Shown: in pieces, positions 16,384-25,143 of the stretch
How the letters are laid out: each line of letters starts with the position of its first letter
Position numbering within the stretch: the first letter of the stretch is position 1
Origin: a bacterium
GTDB taxonomy: Bacteria > UBP6 > JAFGXH01
Reading direction: 5' to 3'
Assembly (NCBI GenBank): GCA_027064085.1
Contig: JAMOQH010000135.1
Location: 1 to 35,536 of the forward strand
Length of the DNA: 35,536 bases
Program-made: the position numbers and the translations under genes
Notes under the pieces: model-generated
What the model was told of the DNA's origin: nothing
Seen by the model: only the letters and a program-made list of their open reading frames with translations
Database searches by the model: none

Positions 16384-16593
16384 ATGGGTTTAATTCCACA
16401 GAACGAAATTATGAGTAGAATAGGGAACTTGAAAGACGAACATTTTAGCCTTGAGCTTAAAATTGAAGAAATTAGAAGGAAGCCTATTCTATCCACAGAA
16501 GACCACTTTAAAATTAAAAATTTAAAAAAATTAAAACTTGTTACCAAAGATAAAATAGAAGAATTGAGTCATAGTCTAAAAAGAAAACAATAA
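16384..16593 (+). CDS. DUF465 (YdcH-like) small protein
   Basis: 69 aa from ATG 16384, preceded by AGGAGG. The ORF track's earlier start (16360) overlaps the -10 region and lies upstream of this ribosome binding site. The sequence 'RIGNLKDEHFSLELKIEEIRRKPILSTEDHFKIKNLKKLKLVTKDKIEEL' matches the short two-helix coiled-coil DUF465 family (E. coli YdcH). Function is unknown; members are small cytoplasmic proteins. It has its own promoter and is followed by about 160 bp before the aminotransferase. Confidence 0.75.
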   Translation: MGLIPQNEIMSRIGNLKDEHFSLELKIEEIRRKPILSTEDHFKIKNLKKLKLVTKDKIEELSHSLKRKQ

Positions 16594-16757
16594 AAATAAT
16601 ACAAATCTAACGATTCAAAACATATAGAATAGCGACATTTTTTTCATGGATTACTCTTATTCTTGTTTAATCTATTGAAATGGCTTGTCTTTTTTTTATG
16701 TAAAATATTGGAAAATACTTTGTTGTGTAATTGATTGTATTGTTTTAGGAGTTAGAC

Positions 16758-17921
16758 ATGATGAAGCTAGATAAAATGATTTTTAAAAGAAACAAGAATT
16801 TAAAAAAAGAGAGAATATTAGAGCCCATAGAGGCTATTAAAAATTTATCACCATATTCACCAACATCAAGTATGGATACAATTAATGAAAGAATTGAACA
16901 AAAACCTTATAAATTAGATTGGAATGAAGCAACTATTCTTCCTTCCCCTAAGGTCCTTGCAGCTATGAATAAATATCTTTCTGGTATGAATCATTTAAAT
17001 TGGTATCCAGAGATTTTAAGTAAAAGTTTAAAAACTAAATTAAGTTCTTATGTCGATTTACCTGAAAAAAATATTATTGTTACTAATGGTTCTGATGATG
17101 CACTTGAGCTTGTAAATAAAGTATTTGTTAATGAAGGAGATAGAGTAATAGTTCCTATTCCAACTTATACTCACTTTTATGTTCACTCTGGTCAAAGAAA
17201 TGCAGAAATAGTTAAAATTGCTTCACCTGATGTTTTTAAAACTAATTTAGAGGGGGTATTAAAAGCGATTACAGATAATACTAAAATTATTTATATAGTC
17301 AATCCTAATAATCCAACTGGAGTTATGTATAATGAACATCAAATCAGAACTATTTTAACTAGGGCACCTCATGCTATTGTTATTGTTGATGAGGCATATT
17401 ATGAATTTGCAGGAATTTCAATGTCTCACTTAATAAAAGAATATGATAATATTGTTGTAACAAGAACATTTTCAAAATCATTTGGTTTAGCGGCTCAAAG
17501 AATTGGTTATATGGTGGCATCTGATATGATAGTTGAGAACTGTATGAAAATTTTCAATCCTAAGTCTGTTAATAGGTTAGGGCAAATAGCTGCAGAAGCT
17601 GCTTTAGATGATATAGACCATTTAAATTCTTATGTTAAATCTGTAACAGAGGCTAAATATATACTTAAAAGATATTTTCTTTCAAGAGGTATTGAATTTA
17701 GAACAACACCAGCGAATTATGTTTTAATTCAGCATACTATGGCAAAAACATTAGTGCAATTACTTCAAGATGAAGGAGTTTATGTGCGTGACAGAACTAG
17801 TCAAATGGATGGTTATATTAGGATGAGTGTTGGCACTATTGAACAAACAGAAGAAGTTATGGAAATTTTTGATAGAGTTTTAGATAAGTTAGAAAAAATA
17901 GAGAGAAATTCTTTTAATTAA
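16758..17921 (+). CDS. HisC-like class I/II PLP aminotransferase
   Basis: 387 aa, histidinol-phosphate aminotransferase family. PLP-site residues: Lys240 in 'TRTFSKSFGLAAQRIGY', 'NPNNPTG' (182-188) and 'VDEAYYEF' (Asp211). The N-terminal 30 residues are an extra basic extension before 'LSPYSPTSSMDTINERI'. AGGAG precedes tandem ATGs (16758/16761), either of which could be used. No other histidine biosynthesis gene is nearby, so the substrate is open: histidinol-phosphate, an aromatic amino acid, or another HisC-family substrate. The solitary gene is followed by 265 bp of non-coding DNA. Confidence 0.85.
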   Translation: MMKLDKMIFKRNKNLKKERILEPIEAIKNLSPYSPTSSMDTINERIEQKPYKLDWNEATILPSPKVLAAMNKYLSGMNHLNWYPEILSKSLKTKLSSYVDLPEKNIIVTNGSDDALELVNKVFVNEGDRVIVPIPTYTHFYVHSGQRNAEIVKIASPDVFKTNLEGVLKAITDNTKIIYIVNPNNPTGVMYNEHQIRTILTRAPHAIVIVDEAYYEFAGISMSHLIKEYDNIVVTRTFSKSFGLAAQRIGYMVASDMIVENCMKIFNPKSVNRLGQIAAEAALDDIDHLNSYVKSVTEAKYILKRYFLSRGIEFRTTPANYVLIQHTMAKTLVQLLQDEGVYVRDRTSQMDGYIRMSVGTIEQTEEVMEIFDRVLDKLEKIERNSFN

Positions 17922-18121
17922 TTTCATATCGGTAAAATCACATACAGAGTTAGTTTTTAAATATTACTATATTTTTATACAACTGCAAATTGAGTTCCTC
18001 ATAAGATAAAATAAAATATATTTATTTAACATACACTATAAGCTTCTTGTTCATTAAAACAAGAATAACTAATTTCTATATAATAAAAATTAAAGAAAAC
18101 TTATAGTTTTTATTTATTTTA

Positions 18122-18150
18122 TTGAAAAAATTTGAAATAATTATTATTAA
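18122..18150 (+). promoter_or_regulatory. Predicted promoter for class I fumarase
   Basis: TTGAAA (18122-18127), 17-bp spacer, TATTAA (18145-18150), 36 bp before the ATG. The rest of the 265-bp gap (17922-18186) holds only a small hairpin (CTTGTT/AACAAG, 18046-18063) and AT-rich DNA. Confidence 0.4.
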
Positions 18151-18186
18151 GTGGTAGATTTCCTATGAACTTTTGATGGAGAAAGT

Positions 18187-19071
18187 ATGAATTACGATTT
18201 TGAACAACTTAAGGGGTTCTTTTTAGAACAAATTCGTTTAGCCGCAACATCTTTACCTGCCCAAACAAGAAAGGGTCTTGAATTGGCAATGGAAAGAGAA
18301 GAAAATGGAAGTGTAGCCGAAAATGTTTTTAAACAACTTATTGAAAATGTAAAAATTGCAGAAGAGAATTCCGTTCCTATTTGCCAAGATACTGGCACTC
18401 ATATACATTATATATATTATCCTGTAGGGATGAGAGAGGCAGATATAGAAAAAGCTGTTTTAGAGGCAACAAAAGAAGCAACGGCCCTTAGTTATTTAAG
18501 GCCTAATGCTGTTGATCCTATTACAGATAAAAATAGTGGAAACAATATTGGTAAGAAGAATCCTCAAATTCATTTTCACCAATGGGATAATGATTATATA
18601 CATGGTAAATTAATGCTTAAAGGTGGTGGAAGTGAAAATGTATCTACTCAATATAAACTTCCTGATACTAAATTACATGCAGGAAGAGATTTGGAAGGTG
18701 TTAGAAAAGTAATTATTGATGCTGTTAGAAATGCTCAAGGAATGGGTTGTGCTCCTGGAGTTCTTGGAGTTGGAATAGGTGGAGATAGAGGAAGTTCATT
18801 TATTACTGCTAAAGAGCAATTATTCCGAAATTTATTTGATGAAAATGAAAATAAAGAATTAGCTGAATTAGAAAAGAAATTATTTGACCAAATTAATACT
18901 TTAGGTATTGGACCAATGGGATTTGGAGGGAATACCACTGTTATGGGAGTAAAGTTAGGTACAGCACATAGATTACCTGCTTCATTTTTTGTTTCAATTG
19001 CTTATATGTGTTGGGCTTACAGAAAAGCTGAAGTTATTATTAAAGCTGATGGTATTGAATATAAAAATTAG
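18187..19071 (+). CDS. Class I fumarate hydratase, alpha (N-terminal) subunit
   Basis: 294 aa, the iron-sulfur subunit of the two-subunit class I fumarase/tartrate dehydratase family, interconverting fumarate and malate. The three cluster Cys are visible: Cys66 (PICQDTGTH), Cys188 (GMGCAPG) and Cys275 (YMCWAYRK), with spacing close to that in known class I enzymes. Other conserved stretches are 'NSGNNIGKKNPQIHFHQW' and 'GVGIGGDRGSSF'. GGAG lies upstream of the ATG. The beta subunit starts 8 bp after its stop. L-tartrate dehydratase is an alternative specificity, but with no tartrate genes nearby a citric-acid-cycle fumarase is the better guess. Confidence 0.92.
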   Translation: MNYDFEQLKGFFLEQIRLAATSLPAQTRKGLELAMEREENGSVAENVFKQLIENVKIAEENSVPICQDTGTHIHYIYYPVGMREADIEKAVLEATKEATALSYLRPNAVDPITDKNSGNNIGKKNPQIHFHQWDNDYIHGKLMLKGGGSENVSTQYKLPDTKLHAGRDLEGVRKVIIDAVRNAQGMGCAPGVLGVGIGGDRGSSFITAKEQLFRNLFDENENKELAELEKKLFDQINTLGIGPMGFGGNTTVMGVKLGTAHRLPASFFVSIAYMCWAYRKAEVIIKADGIEYKN

Positions 19072-19079
19072 GAGGAAAT

Positions 19080-19667
19080 ATGGCTGAATATAAAATAAAT
19101 TTACCTGTTACTGAGGAAGAAATTAGAAAATTAAAAGTTGGTGATCAAGTTTTATTAAGTGGTGTAATGAGTACAGGAAGAGATGGCGCTCATAAATATA
19201 TTATGAATCATCACCCTGATTTTATAAGACCTTACTTTGAAAATTCTGTTTTATATCATTGTGGACCAGTTGTGGGTAAAAATGAAGACGGCTCTTGGAA
19301 ATTTGTTGCTGCTGGGCCAACAACTTCAATCAGAGAAGAACCTTATGAAGCTCATGTTATTGAGGAGTATAAGCTAAGAGGAGTTATAGGTAAAGGTGGA
19401 ATGCGTGAAAAAACACTTGAAGCATTAAAGAAAAATGGAGCTGTTTATCTTCATGCTGTTGGTGGGGCAGCTGCTGCTCAAGCAAGTGCCGTTAAAGAAG
19501 TTCTTGATGTGTTTCTATTAGAAGAATTAGGTGTTCCTGAAGCATTCTGGATTATCAGAGTAGAAGATTTTCCTGTTGTTGTTACAATGGACAGTCATGG
19601 TAACTCTCTTCATGATGTTATAAGGGAAAAATCAAGTAAAATTGCAGATGAACTGATTGGTGAGTAG
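19080..19667 (+). CDS. Class I fumarate hydratase, beta (C-terminal) subunit
   Basis: 195 aa, the Fumerase_C partner of the preceding gene. Typical motifs are 'LLSGVMSTGRDGAHKYIM', 'LYHCGPVV', 'GPTTSIREEPYE', 'GVIGKGGM' and 'AVYLHAVGGAAA'. It has a strong AGGAGG site. The two subunits, which are fused in E. coli FumA, are encoded separately here, as in archaea and many anaerobes. Confidence 0.92.
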   Translation: MAEYKINLPVTEEEIRKLKVGDQVLLSGVMSTGRDGAHKYIMNHHPDFIRPYFENSVLYHCGPVVGKNEDGSWKFVAAGPTTSIREEPYEAHVIEEYKLRGVIGKGGMREKTLEALKKNGAVYLHAVGGAAAAQASAVKEVLDVFLLEELGVPEAFWIIRVEDFPVVVTMDSHGNSLHDVIREKSSKIADELIGE

Positions 19668-19713
19668 TAGAATATCCAATTCATAAATTTACTTTTAAGA
19701 AAAAAGAATAAAA

Positions 19714-20178
19714 ATGGAGAAAATTAATAATAAAAGTTATCTAATATATGGGGTTAAAGCATCTGGAAAAACTACTTATGCAGAAAAATTATCAGAAAAA
19801 TTATCTTTAGAATTTATAGATTTAGACAAGAAACTTCTTGAAATTTATAACAAAAACACTGTTTTTGAGCTTTATAATTATCTCCAAAATGAATTTAGAG
19901 TTACTGAATATAAACAATTTTATAACTTAGTAAACAATATCACAAAAAACACCGTTCTGTCTGTTGGTGGCTCAACTTTGCTTTATAAAGAGATTAAAAT
20001 AAAAGATATTAAGAAAAAGTTTAAATTTATTTTGATTGATACAGATTTTGAAGAAATTTATAAAAGGATTCAAAAACAGAACACCGTTTATAAAAGATAT
20101 AGCTATAAAGAATTAAAGGAACTTTATGGTAAAAGAATTAAGTTGTTCAGAAGTTGGGCGGATAAAATTATTAAGTAA
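19714..20178 (+). CDS. Shikimate kinase-like protein
   Basis: 154 aa P-loop kinase. Walker A is GVKASGKT, 'IDLDKKL' fits the Asp pair, 'FRVTEYK' fits the substrate-binding F-R-x-x-E and 'VGGSTL' stands in for the usual GGG motif. These are shikimate kinase features; the protein is slightly short, and the altered Gly motif plus Lys-rich sequence leave substrate uncertain. The Shine-Dalgarno is weak (AAGAAAAAAG). No other aromatic-pathway gene is adjacent. Its 3' end overlaps the convergent permease gene by 8 bp. Confidence 0.75.
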   Translation: MEKINNKSYLIYGVKASGKTTYAEKLSEKLSLEFIDLDKKLLEIYNKNTVFELYNYLQNEFRVTEYKQFYNLVNNITKNTVLSVGGSTLLYKEIKIKDIKKKFKFILIDTDFEEIYKRIQKQNTVYKRYSYKELKELYGKRIKLFRSWADKIIK

Positions 20179-20965
20179 ATATAAATATTGCACCGCCAAC
20201 AACTAAATCAATTACTCCTACGGCACTGAGCCCCATAACAACGGCTCTAGTTGTTGAATCTCCAACCGATTTACTACCTTCATTGCTCATTAATCCAGAA
20301 TAAACTCCAATAATAGGAATAAATGCTCCTATTGCAAATGCTTTTAAAACCCCCTGAACAATATCTGACTTTTCAACAAACTGAAAATTTATAAAAACTT
20401 CGTAAGGAACATTAAAAACAAATTTTGCTGTTAAAGCACCAGATATTTCAGCTACTAAAACAGCATAAATCATTAAAATAAATATCATGAAAAATCCAGC
20501 AATAAACCTCGGAACAATTAAATACTGTGTAATATTTGCTCCATTCATTTTTAAGGCATCTATTTGGTCAGTTATTTTCATCGCAGAAACTTCTGCTGAA
20601 ATTGAAGTTGAAACTCGATTTGCAAGCATCATTCCTGTTATAAAAGGGCCAAATTGTCTTACTATTAATTGTAAGTAAGGTCCGCCTACTTCGGTTGCAG
20701 TTCCTGTTATTTTAACACCTTGACTTCCAAATTCTGTTACTAAAATCATGCCTAGTATTCCCATAATAATTGAAATAAAAGGAATAGTTTTGTAACCTAT
20801 AATATACGCTTGCTTTATTGTTTCTTTAAGGCGTATTTTTGATGTAAAAGCAGTTATTATCGTTTTTAACAAAAGTCTTATTATTCCATCGCTATGTTTT
20901 TGAGAATAAACTAATAATCCTCCTAAATATAGTGCAAAATCTTTTAATAATTTAAAAATAAACAT
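20171..20965 (-). CDS. MlaE-type ABC permease (second of a pair)
   Basis: 264-aa polytopic inner-membrane protein of the MlaE (DUF140) family, permeases for phospholipid traffic between the inner and outer membranes. The signature 'ISAEVSAMKITDQIDALKMNGANITQYLIVPRF' is complete. It lies 7 bp downstream of a paralogous permease, with AAGG before the ATG. No MlaD or ATPase gene is beside it; the MlaF-like ATPase is at 28.5 kb. The pair may form a heterodimer. Confidence 0.87.
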   Translation of the reverse strand: MFIFKLLKDFALYLGGLLVYSQKHSDGIIRLLLKTIITAFTSKIRLKETIKQAYIIGYKTIPFISIIMGILGMILVTEFGSQGVKITGTATEVGGPYLQLIVRQFGPFITGMMLANRVSTSISAEVSAMKITDQIDALKMNGANITQYLIVPRFIAGFFMIFILMIYAVLVAEISGALTAKFVFNVPYEVFINFQFVEKSDIVQGVLKAFAIGAFIPIIGVYSGLMSNEGSKSVGDSTTRAVVMGLSAVGVIDLVVGGAIFIFT

Positions 20966-20972
20966 CTAAGCC

Positions 20973-21749
20973 TTATAAATCAAAAATTGATGTTAGAATA
21001 TAGTCAATTAAAAATATTGCAGTTGCTGTAAAAACCACTGATTTATTAACTAAAAAACCTATATCTTTACTGCTTCTTTTTGCATTTAGTCCATAGTAAG
21101 AGCTTACTAATGATATCATAATGCCAAATACAAATGACTTCATTAAACCTGTTGTAAAATCAGATATTTTAATATATGAAAAAAATGAATCCAGAAAAAT
21201 ATGATAATCCATTCCAAGGAGTAATTTTGCTGTAAAAACTCCTGAAAGTATAGTCATAAAATCTGCAATAACCGTTAAAAGTGTAATCATTACAACAATT
21301 GCAATAAATCTTGGAATAATTAAATATGTAATGGGATCAATTGTAAGGATTTTCATGGCATCAAGCTGTTCTGTTACCTTCATAGAGGCAAGTTCGGCTG
21401 TATTGTTTGCTCCGATTCTTCCCGAAAACATTAGTCCTACCATTAAAGGAGCAATTTCTCTGAATCCTGTAAAACCAGCTCCCCAGCCTAGCACTTCTGT
21501 TATATTATATGCTCTTACGTAAAATCCTGTTTGAATTACCATTATTGTTCCAACGAAAACCCCTGTCATAAAAATAATAGGTAAAGATTGAACACCAACA
21601 GAATATAATTCATATATTATTTCTTTGTAACTTGCTTTAAAGAAGTTTTTTATAATATTAAAAAATAATAAAAAAATTCCTCCAACTATAATTGTATATC
21701 GTATAAAAATATTACCGACAAATATAATTGGATTATAAATTATATTCAT
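20973..21749 (-). CDS. MlaE-type ABC permease (first of a pair)
   Basis: 258-aa MlaE/DUF140 family permease. Its signature, 'NNTAELASMKVTEQLDAMKILTIDPITYLIIPRF', is clearly homologous to but divergent from the downstream paralog. It has several hydrophobic helices (for example 'SLPIIFMTGVFVGTIMVI'). The start overlaps the cupin gene's stop by 4 bp, so the three genes form one operon. Most Mla operons carry one permease; two adjacent ones suggest heterodimerisation or two separate transporters. Confidence 0.87.
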   Translation of the reverse strand: MNIIYNPIIFVGNIFIRYTIIVGGIFLLFFNIIKNFFKASYKEIIYELYSVGVQSLPIIFMTGVFVGTIMVIQTGFYVRAYNITEVLGWGAGFTGFREIAPLMVGLMFSGRIGANNTAELASMKVTEQLDAMKILTIDPITYLIIPRFIAIVVMITLLTVIADFMTILSGVFTAKLLLGMDYHIFLDSFFSYIKISDFTTGLMKSFVFGIMISLVSSYYGLNAKRSSKDIGFLVNKSVVFTATAIFLIDYILTSIFDL

Positions 21750-22108
21750 ATTCTACCATAATCATCTTCTAATCTGATAATATCATCTTCACCAAAATAT
21801 TCACCTGTTTGTATTTCTTTTATAATTAAATCATTTTTACCTATGTTTTTAACTCTATGAATACTTTCTTTTTGAATAAATAATTCATCATTTTTAGATA
21901 GTTTAAGTTTTTTACTATTTAATATAACTTCAGCAATCCCTTGTTCTATTTTCCAAAATTCATCTCTTTTTTCATGTTTTTGTAAAGATATTCTTTTATT
22001 CTGATATATGGTTATGATTTTTTCTTTGTATCTGTCTGTTTCTTTTATAACATCATAATGCCCCCAAGGTTTTTTTATTCTTTTATTGTTATTATGTAAA
22101 TTTTTCAA
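21746..22108 (-). CDS. Stand-alone phosphomannose isomerase type II cupin
   Basis: 120 aa, matching the C-terminal cupin of ManC/GMP bifunctional enzymes: 'KPWGHYDVI', 'ISLQKHEKRDEFWKIEQGIAEV' (metal site) and 'IHRVKN'. The nucleotidyltransferase half is absent. It begins with TTG, the only plausible start since no other Met exists in the protein; GAGA lies upstream. Proposed role is mannose-6-P/fructose-6-P isomerisation or sugar binding for surface polysaccharide. It is first in an operon with the two MlaE permeases, an unusual pairing. Confidence 0.8.
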   Translation of the reverse strand: MKNLHNNNKRIKKPWGHYDVIKETDRYKEKIITIYQNKRISLQKHEKRDEFWKIEQGIAEVILNSKKLKLSKNDELFIQKESIHRVKNIGKNDLIIKEIQTGEYFGEDDIIRLEDDYGRI

Positions 22109-22127
22109 TTTTATCTCAAAAAAAATG

Positions 22128-22157
22128 ATTATAGTATGAGTTAAAGCTTAAAATCAA
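22128..22157 (-). promoter_or_regulatory. Promoter for cupin-MlaE operon
   Basis: Minus-strand TTGATT (plus 22152-22157), 18-bp spacer, perfect TATAAT (plus 22128-22133), 20 bp before the TTG start codon. Confidence 0.6.
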
Positions 22158-22175
22158 GATTAAATTAGTTTGGTC

Positions 22176-22204
22176 TTGTTTTTTTTTTATATTCAGCTTA
22201 TAAT
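22176..22204 (+). promoter_or_regulatory. Promoter for kelch lipoprotein-aspartate kinase unit
   Basis: TTGTTT (22176-22181), 17-bp spacer, perfect TATAAT (22199-22204); divergent from the cupin promoter. Confidence 0.55.
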
Positions 22205-22272
22205 ATGTAGTTGGTGTCGTTTTGGAGTTTTTAAATGTTATTTATTTTTAGAAGCTTAATTAAAGAGGCTTT

Positions 22273-23802
22273 ATGAAACAAATATATATGAAAATAAATA
22301 TTTTGGTATTACTGATATTCAGTATATCGTTTTATTCTTGTTCTGCTGATGGAGCAAGTCTTGCTGATAAAAGCTGTAAAGCTTCGTGTGAGTACTGGGA
22401 ATATTGTAATTTGGATACAGCTAAATGTGAACTAAATACAGAGGCGGAGTTTTGTAACAGAAACGATGATTGTTCTGATGATAACATTTGTAATACTGGA
22501 AATCATACCTGTGAAGTAAAGTTAAGTAACTGTAAAGATGGATGCTATGAATGGGAAAATTGTGTTGAAGGAATTTGTCAGTTAAAACCTGGTGCATGCT
22601 ATTGGGATGCAGATTGCGGTGATGGTAAATATTGTGATATTGATACAAATAAATGTTTAATGAGAGATACTTTGTGTGATTTGAAGTGTGAAACATGGGA
22701 AAGCTGTACTATTAATGACTTAAGTCAAGAGGAATGTGTTCCTTATTTTGGATTTAAATGGAATAAATTAAATTTAACAGATAATGATTCTATAAAGGCT
22801 ATTTACGGAATAGATACTTTGGCTTATGATTCCGAAAATAATACTATGGTTAATTATTTATCCTTACAGGAAGATTTGATTCCAGAAAGACAACTTGTTC
22901 TTGGAACGTTGAATCTTGATTCGGGCACACAGGAAGAAGTAGCATTATTTGATGAAGGTGGAATAACCGTTGAGCCATTTTGCAATGAGTTTAGTAAAAA
23001 TTGTGAATTTATATTCTATGATAAAGAAAATAAAAATTTTGTACTACTATCTTTGAATTCATCATCTGTAATTTATTTTAATTATCATAATGTATTTAAG
23101 AGCTCATTTGTTTTTACAGATATTCCGGTATTTTTAGAAAATGTATCAACTGTATTTTCTAAAAACAGTAAAAAGTTTTTTGTTTATAGCAATGAAAACG
23201 AAAGAGAGAGTGATAAGAGCCAATTATATGAATTTTCAATAACTGATATGAGCTGGAGAGAAGTTGCTGATGATTTACCAAATGTTTCTGACAACTGTCT
23301 TGTAGAACACAATAATGTTGTTTACAGTTTTGGAGGTATTATAAGTTATAATAGTAATAAAATACATAATCATATTTCCAAATACTATGAAATTTCAACA
23401 GAAACTGAAGATTTTACTTCTTTTGATATGCCTTCTGAATTTAATGAGCGAGCCAATATCAGTTGTGCTTATGATTCTAAAAGAAATTTAATATTTTTAT
23501 ATGGTGGAAGTAATATAATTAATGAATACAATGAATTGGATAATAAATACTATAGTGATTTATGGAGTTTCAATCCTTTAACAAAAGAGTGGAAAATGAT
23601 TTCTGAAATTACCAATCAGGGTACTTTTCTTCCTCCTGATGAAATGGGTAACAGAGTTTTTAACGGTAATATTGAATATCCTAACTTTGGTAAAAATAAA
23701 TCAAGAATGATTTATGATGAAGTTAATGATAGATTACTTTTATTAGGAGAAATACCGCCCTCAAAAGGTGTTCAGTTGTATACGATTAATCTATCTAAAT
23801 AG
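22273..23802 (+). CDS. Cys-rich lipoprotein with kelch-like domain
   Basis: 509 aa with lipobox FYSC after a hydrophobic signal. ATG 22273 follows AGAGG; the Met at codon 6 would also give a valid signal. The N-terminal roughly 140 residues contain Cys-rich units ('CKASCEYWEYCNLDTAKCE', 'CNRNDDCSDDNICNTGNHTC', 'CYWDADCGDGKYCDIDTNKC') of the same style as the lipoprotein at 4.3 kb. The C-terminal part has kelch-like blades ('NNVVYSFGGIISYNSNKIH', 'LIFLYGGSNI', 'YYSDLWSFNPLTKEWKMI'), suggesting a surface propeller for binding. Aspartate kinase starts 6 bp after its stop. The ORF 22421-22696 (minus) is a shadow of the Cys repeats. Confidence 0.8.
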   Translation: MKQIYMKINILVLLIFSISFYSCSADGASLADKSCKASCEYWEYCNLDTAKCELNTEAEFCNRNDDCSDDNICNTGNHTCEVKLSNCKDGCYEWENCVEGICQLKPGACYWDADCGDGKYCDIDTNKCLMRDTLCDLKCETWESCTINDLSQEECVPYFGFKWNKLNLTDNDSIKAIYGIDTLAYDSENNTMVNYLSLQEDLIPERQLVLGTLNLDSGTQEEVALFDEGGITVEPFCNEFSKNCEFIFYDKENKNFVLLSLNSSSVIYFNYHNVFKSSFVFTDIPVFLENVSTVFSKNSKKFFVYSNENERESDKSQLYEFSITDMSWREVADDLPNVSDNCLVEHNNVVYSFGGIISYNSNKIHNHISKYYEISTETEDFTSFDMPSEFNERANISCAYDSKRNLIFLYGGSNIINEYNELDNKYYSDLWSFNPLTKEWKMISEITNQGTFLPPDEMGNRVFNGNIEYPNFGKNKSRMIYDEVNDRLLLLGEIPPSKGVQLYTINLSK

Positions 23803-23808
23803 GAAAAT

Positions 23809-24969
23809 ATGGGGATAATAGTTCAAAAGTATGGTGGAACTTCTGTTTCTAGCATAGATAAAATAAGAAAAATTGCAGAAAATATTTATAAAACAAAAAA
23901 GAAGGGGCATGAAGTAGTGGTAGTAGTGTCAGCAATGGGAAATACAACAAATGAGCTTTTGGATATGGCATCAAGAATTACTGATACTCCTGATAGAAGA
24001 GAACTTGATATGTTGCTTACAACAGGTGAAAGGCAAACTATTTCATTATTGAGTATTGCTTTAAAGAATTTAGGTCAAGATGCAATTTCTTTAACGGGGT
24101 CACAAAGTGGTATAATTACAAATACTGTTCATAATAAGGCAAAAATACTTGAAGTAAGGCCCTACAGGATAGAAGATGCAATAAACGAAAGTAAAGTTGT
24201 AATTGTTGCGGGTTTTCAAGGTGTTTCTTACTTAAAAGAAATAACTACTTTAGGGCGTGGGGGTAGTGATACTACAGCACTTGCCTTAACTGCTGCTTTA
24301 AATGCACTTTACTGTGAAATATATTCTGATGTTGATGGAGTATTTTCAGCAAATCCCAAAGTGGTAAAATTACCCCAAAAATTAGATGAAATTTCTTATA
24401 ATCAAATGCTTGCAATGAGTGAAAATGGAGCAAAAGTTTTAGCAGCTGATGCAGTTAGGTTTGCAAAACATTATAAAATTAAACTTTATTCAAAAAATGC
24501 CTTTAAATCAGGAGAAGGTACTTTTATAACAGACGAGGCAATAATGAAAACAATAGTAGCAGTAACTTCAGAAGATAATTTAATTATCTTAACCATGAAA
24601 AAAACTAATTTAGAGAGGCTTTTGATATGGCTTATGGAAGCAGATATTTTTTATAAAGAAGTTTGGCAAAACAATGATGAAATTACTTTTATTTTCGATA
24701 AAACTGATATACAAGATGAAAATTACTTTTTAGGATGGCTTGATAGGTGTGAAGTTGAATATTTTTCAGATAGAGGAAAGGTTTCGTTAATTGGTAATAA
24801 ACTTTACGAAGACCCAATGCTTCTTATTGAGGCAAATAATATACTTGATAAATATAAAATAAAGACTTATGGTTTTAACTTAAGAGATTTAACCGCTAGT
24901 TTTATTGTTGATAAAGATAAGGTTAAAGAACTAGTTAATTTATTTCATAAAGAATTTATTGATAAATAA
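23809..24969 (+). CDS. lysC: Aspartate kinase
   Basis: 386 aa; phosphorylates aspartate at the entry to lysine, threonine and methionine synthesis. The kinase domain has '[11 protein letters not shown]' near the start, '[15 protein letters not shown]', '[16 protein letters not shown]' and '[15 protein letters not shown]'. The C-terminal roughly 130 residues are an ACT-type regulatory region, divergent and slightly shorter than usual (typical LysC about 400-410 aa), so feedback control may differ. AGGA precedes the ATG. It follows the kelch lipoprotein by 6 bp, probably co-transcribed without an obvious functional tie. Confidence 0.92.
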   Translation: MGIIVQKYGGTSVSSIDKIRKIAENIYKTKKKGHEVVVVVSAMGNTTNELLDMASRITDTPDRRELDMLLTTGERQTISLLSIALKNLGQDAISLTGSQSGIITNTVHNKAKILEVRPYRIEDAINESKVVIVAGFQGVSYLKEITTLGRGGSDTTALALTAALNALYCEIYSDVDGVFSANPKVVKLPQKLDEISYNQMLAMSENGAKVLAADAVRFAKHYKIKLYSKNAFKSGEGTFITDEAIMKTIVAVTSEDNLIILTMKKTNLERLLIWLMEADIFYKEVWQNNDEITFIFDKTDIQDENYFLGWLDRCEVEYFSDRGKVSLIGNKLYEDPMLLIEANNILDKYKIKTYGFNLRDLTASFIVDKDKVKELVNLFHKEFIDK

Positions 24970-25006
24970 TATGGCCACTTCAACCACATAAATGTGTTTT
25001 CCGTGG

Positions 25007-25032
25007 ATTTTTGAGCTTGTAATCTCAAAAAT
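25007..25032. terminator. Hairpin downstream of lysC
   Basis: ATTTTTGAG and CTCAAAAAT form a perfect 9-bp stem with an 8-nt loop, followed by AATTTTA. A second small palindrome (CACATAAATGTG) lies just upstream. It is a candidate weak terminator or RNA element; there is no long T-tract. Confidence 0.35.
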
Positions 25033-25143
25033 AATTTTAAATATTGAAAAATAAAAGATCGTGTATATATTAATAATTGTAGGAATATTATTTTATATCC
25101 ATGAATACAGGTTTAAAACTTGTTTTATTGTAACGGAGGGAAA

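Noticed and set aside
16594-16757. Promoter for the HisC-like gene
   Set aside because: Several partial -35 and -10 matches exist, but none has acceptable spacing.
18421-18440. ATCC...GGAT inverted sequence in the fumarase gene resembling the 23-bp palindromes
   Set aside because: Orientation of the arms is reversed, and it lies in a conserved coding stretch (YYPVGM); unrelated to the palindrome family.
22421-22696. His/Tyr-rich 91-aa minus-strand ORF
   Set aside because: Antisense reading of the Cys-repeat codons in the kelch lipoprotein. The same reasoning removes 25946-26152, 27744-27947 and 11460-11714, the last being antisense to the VTHPTT repeats.
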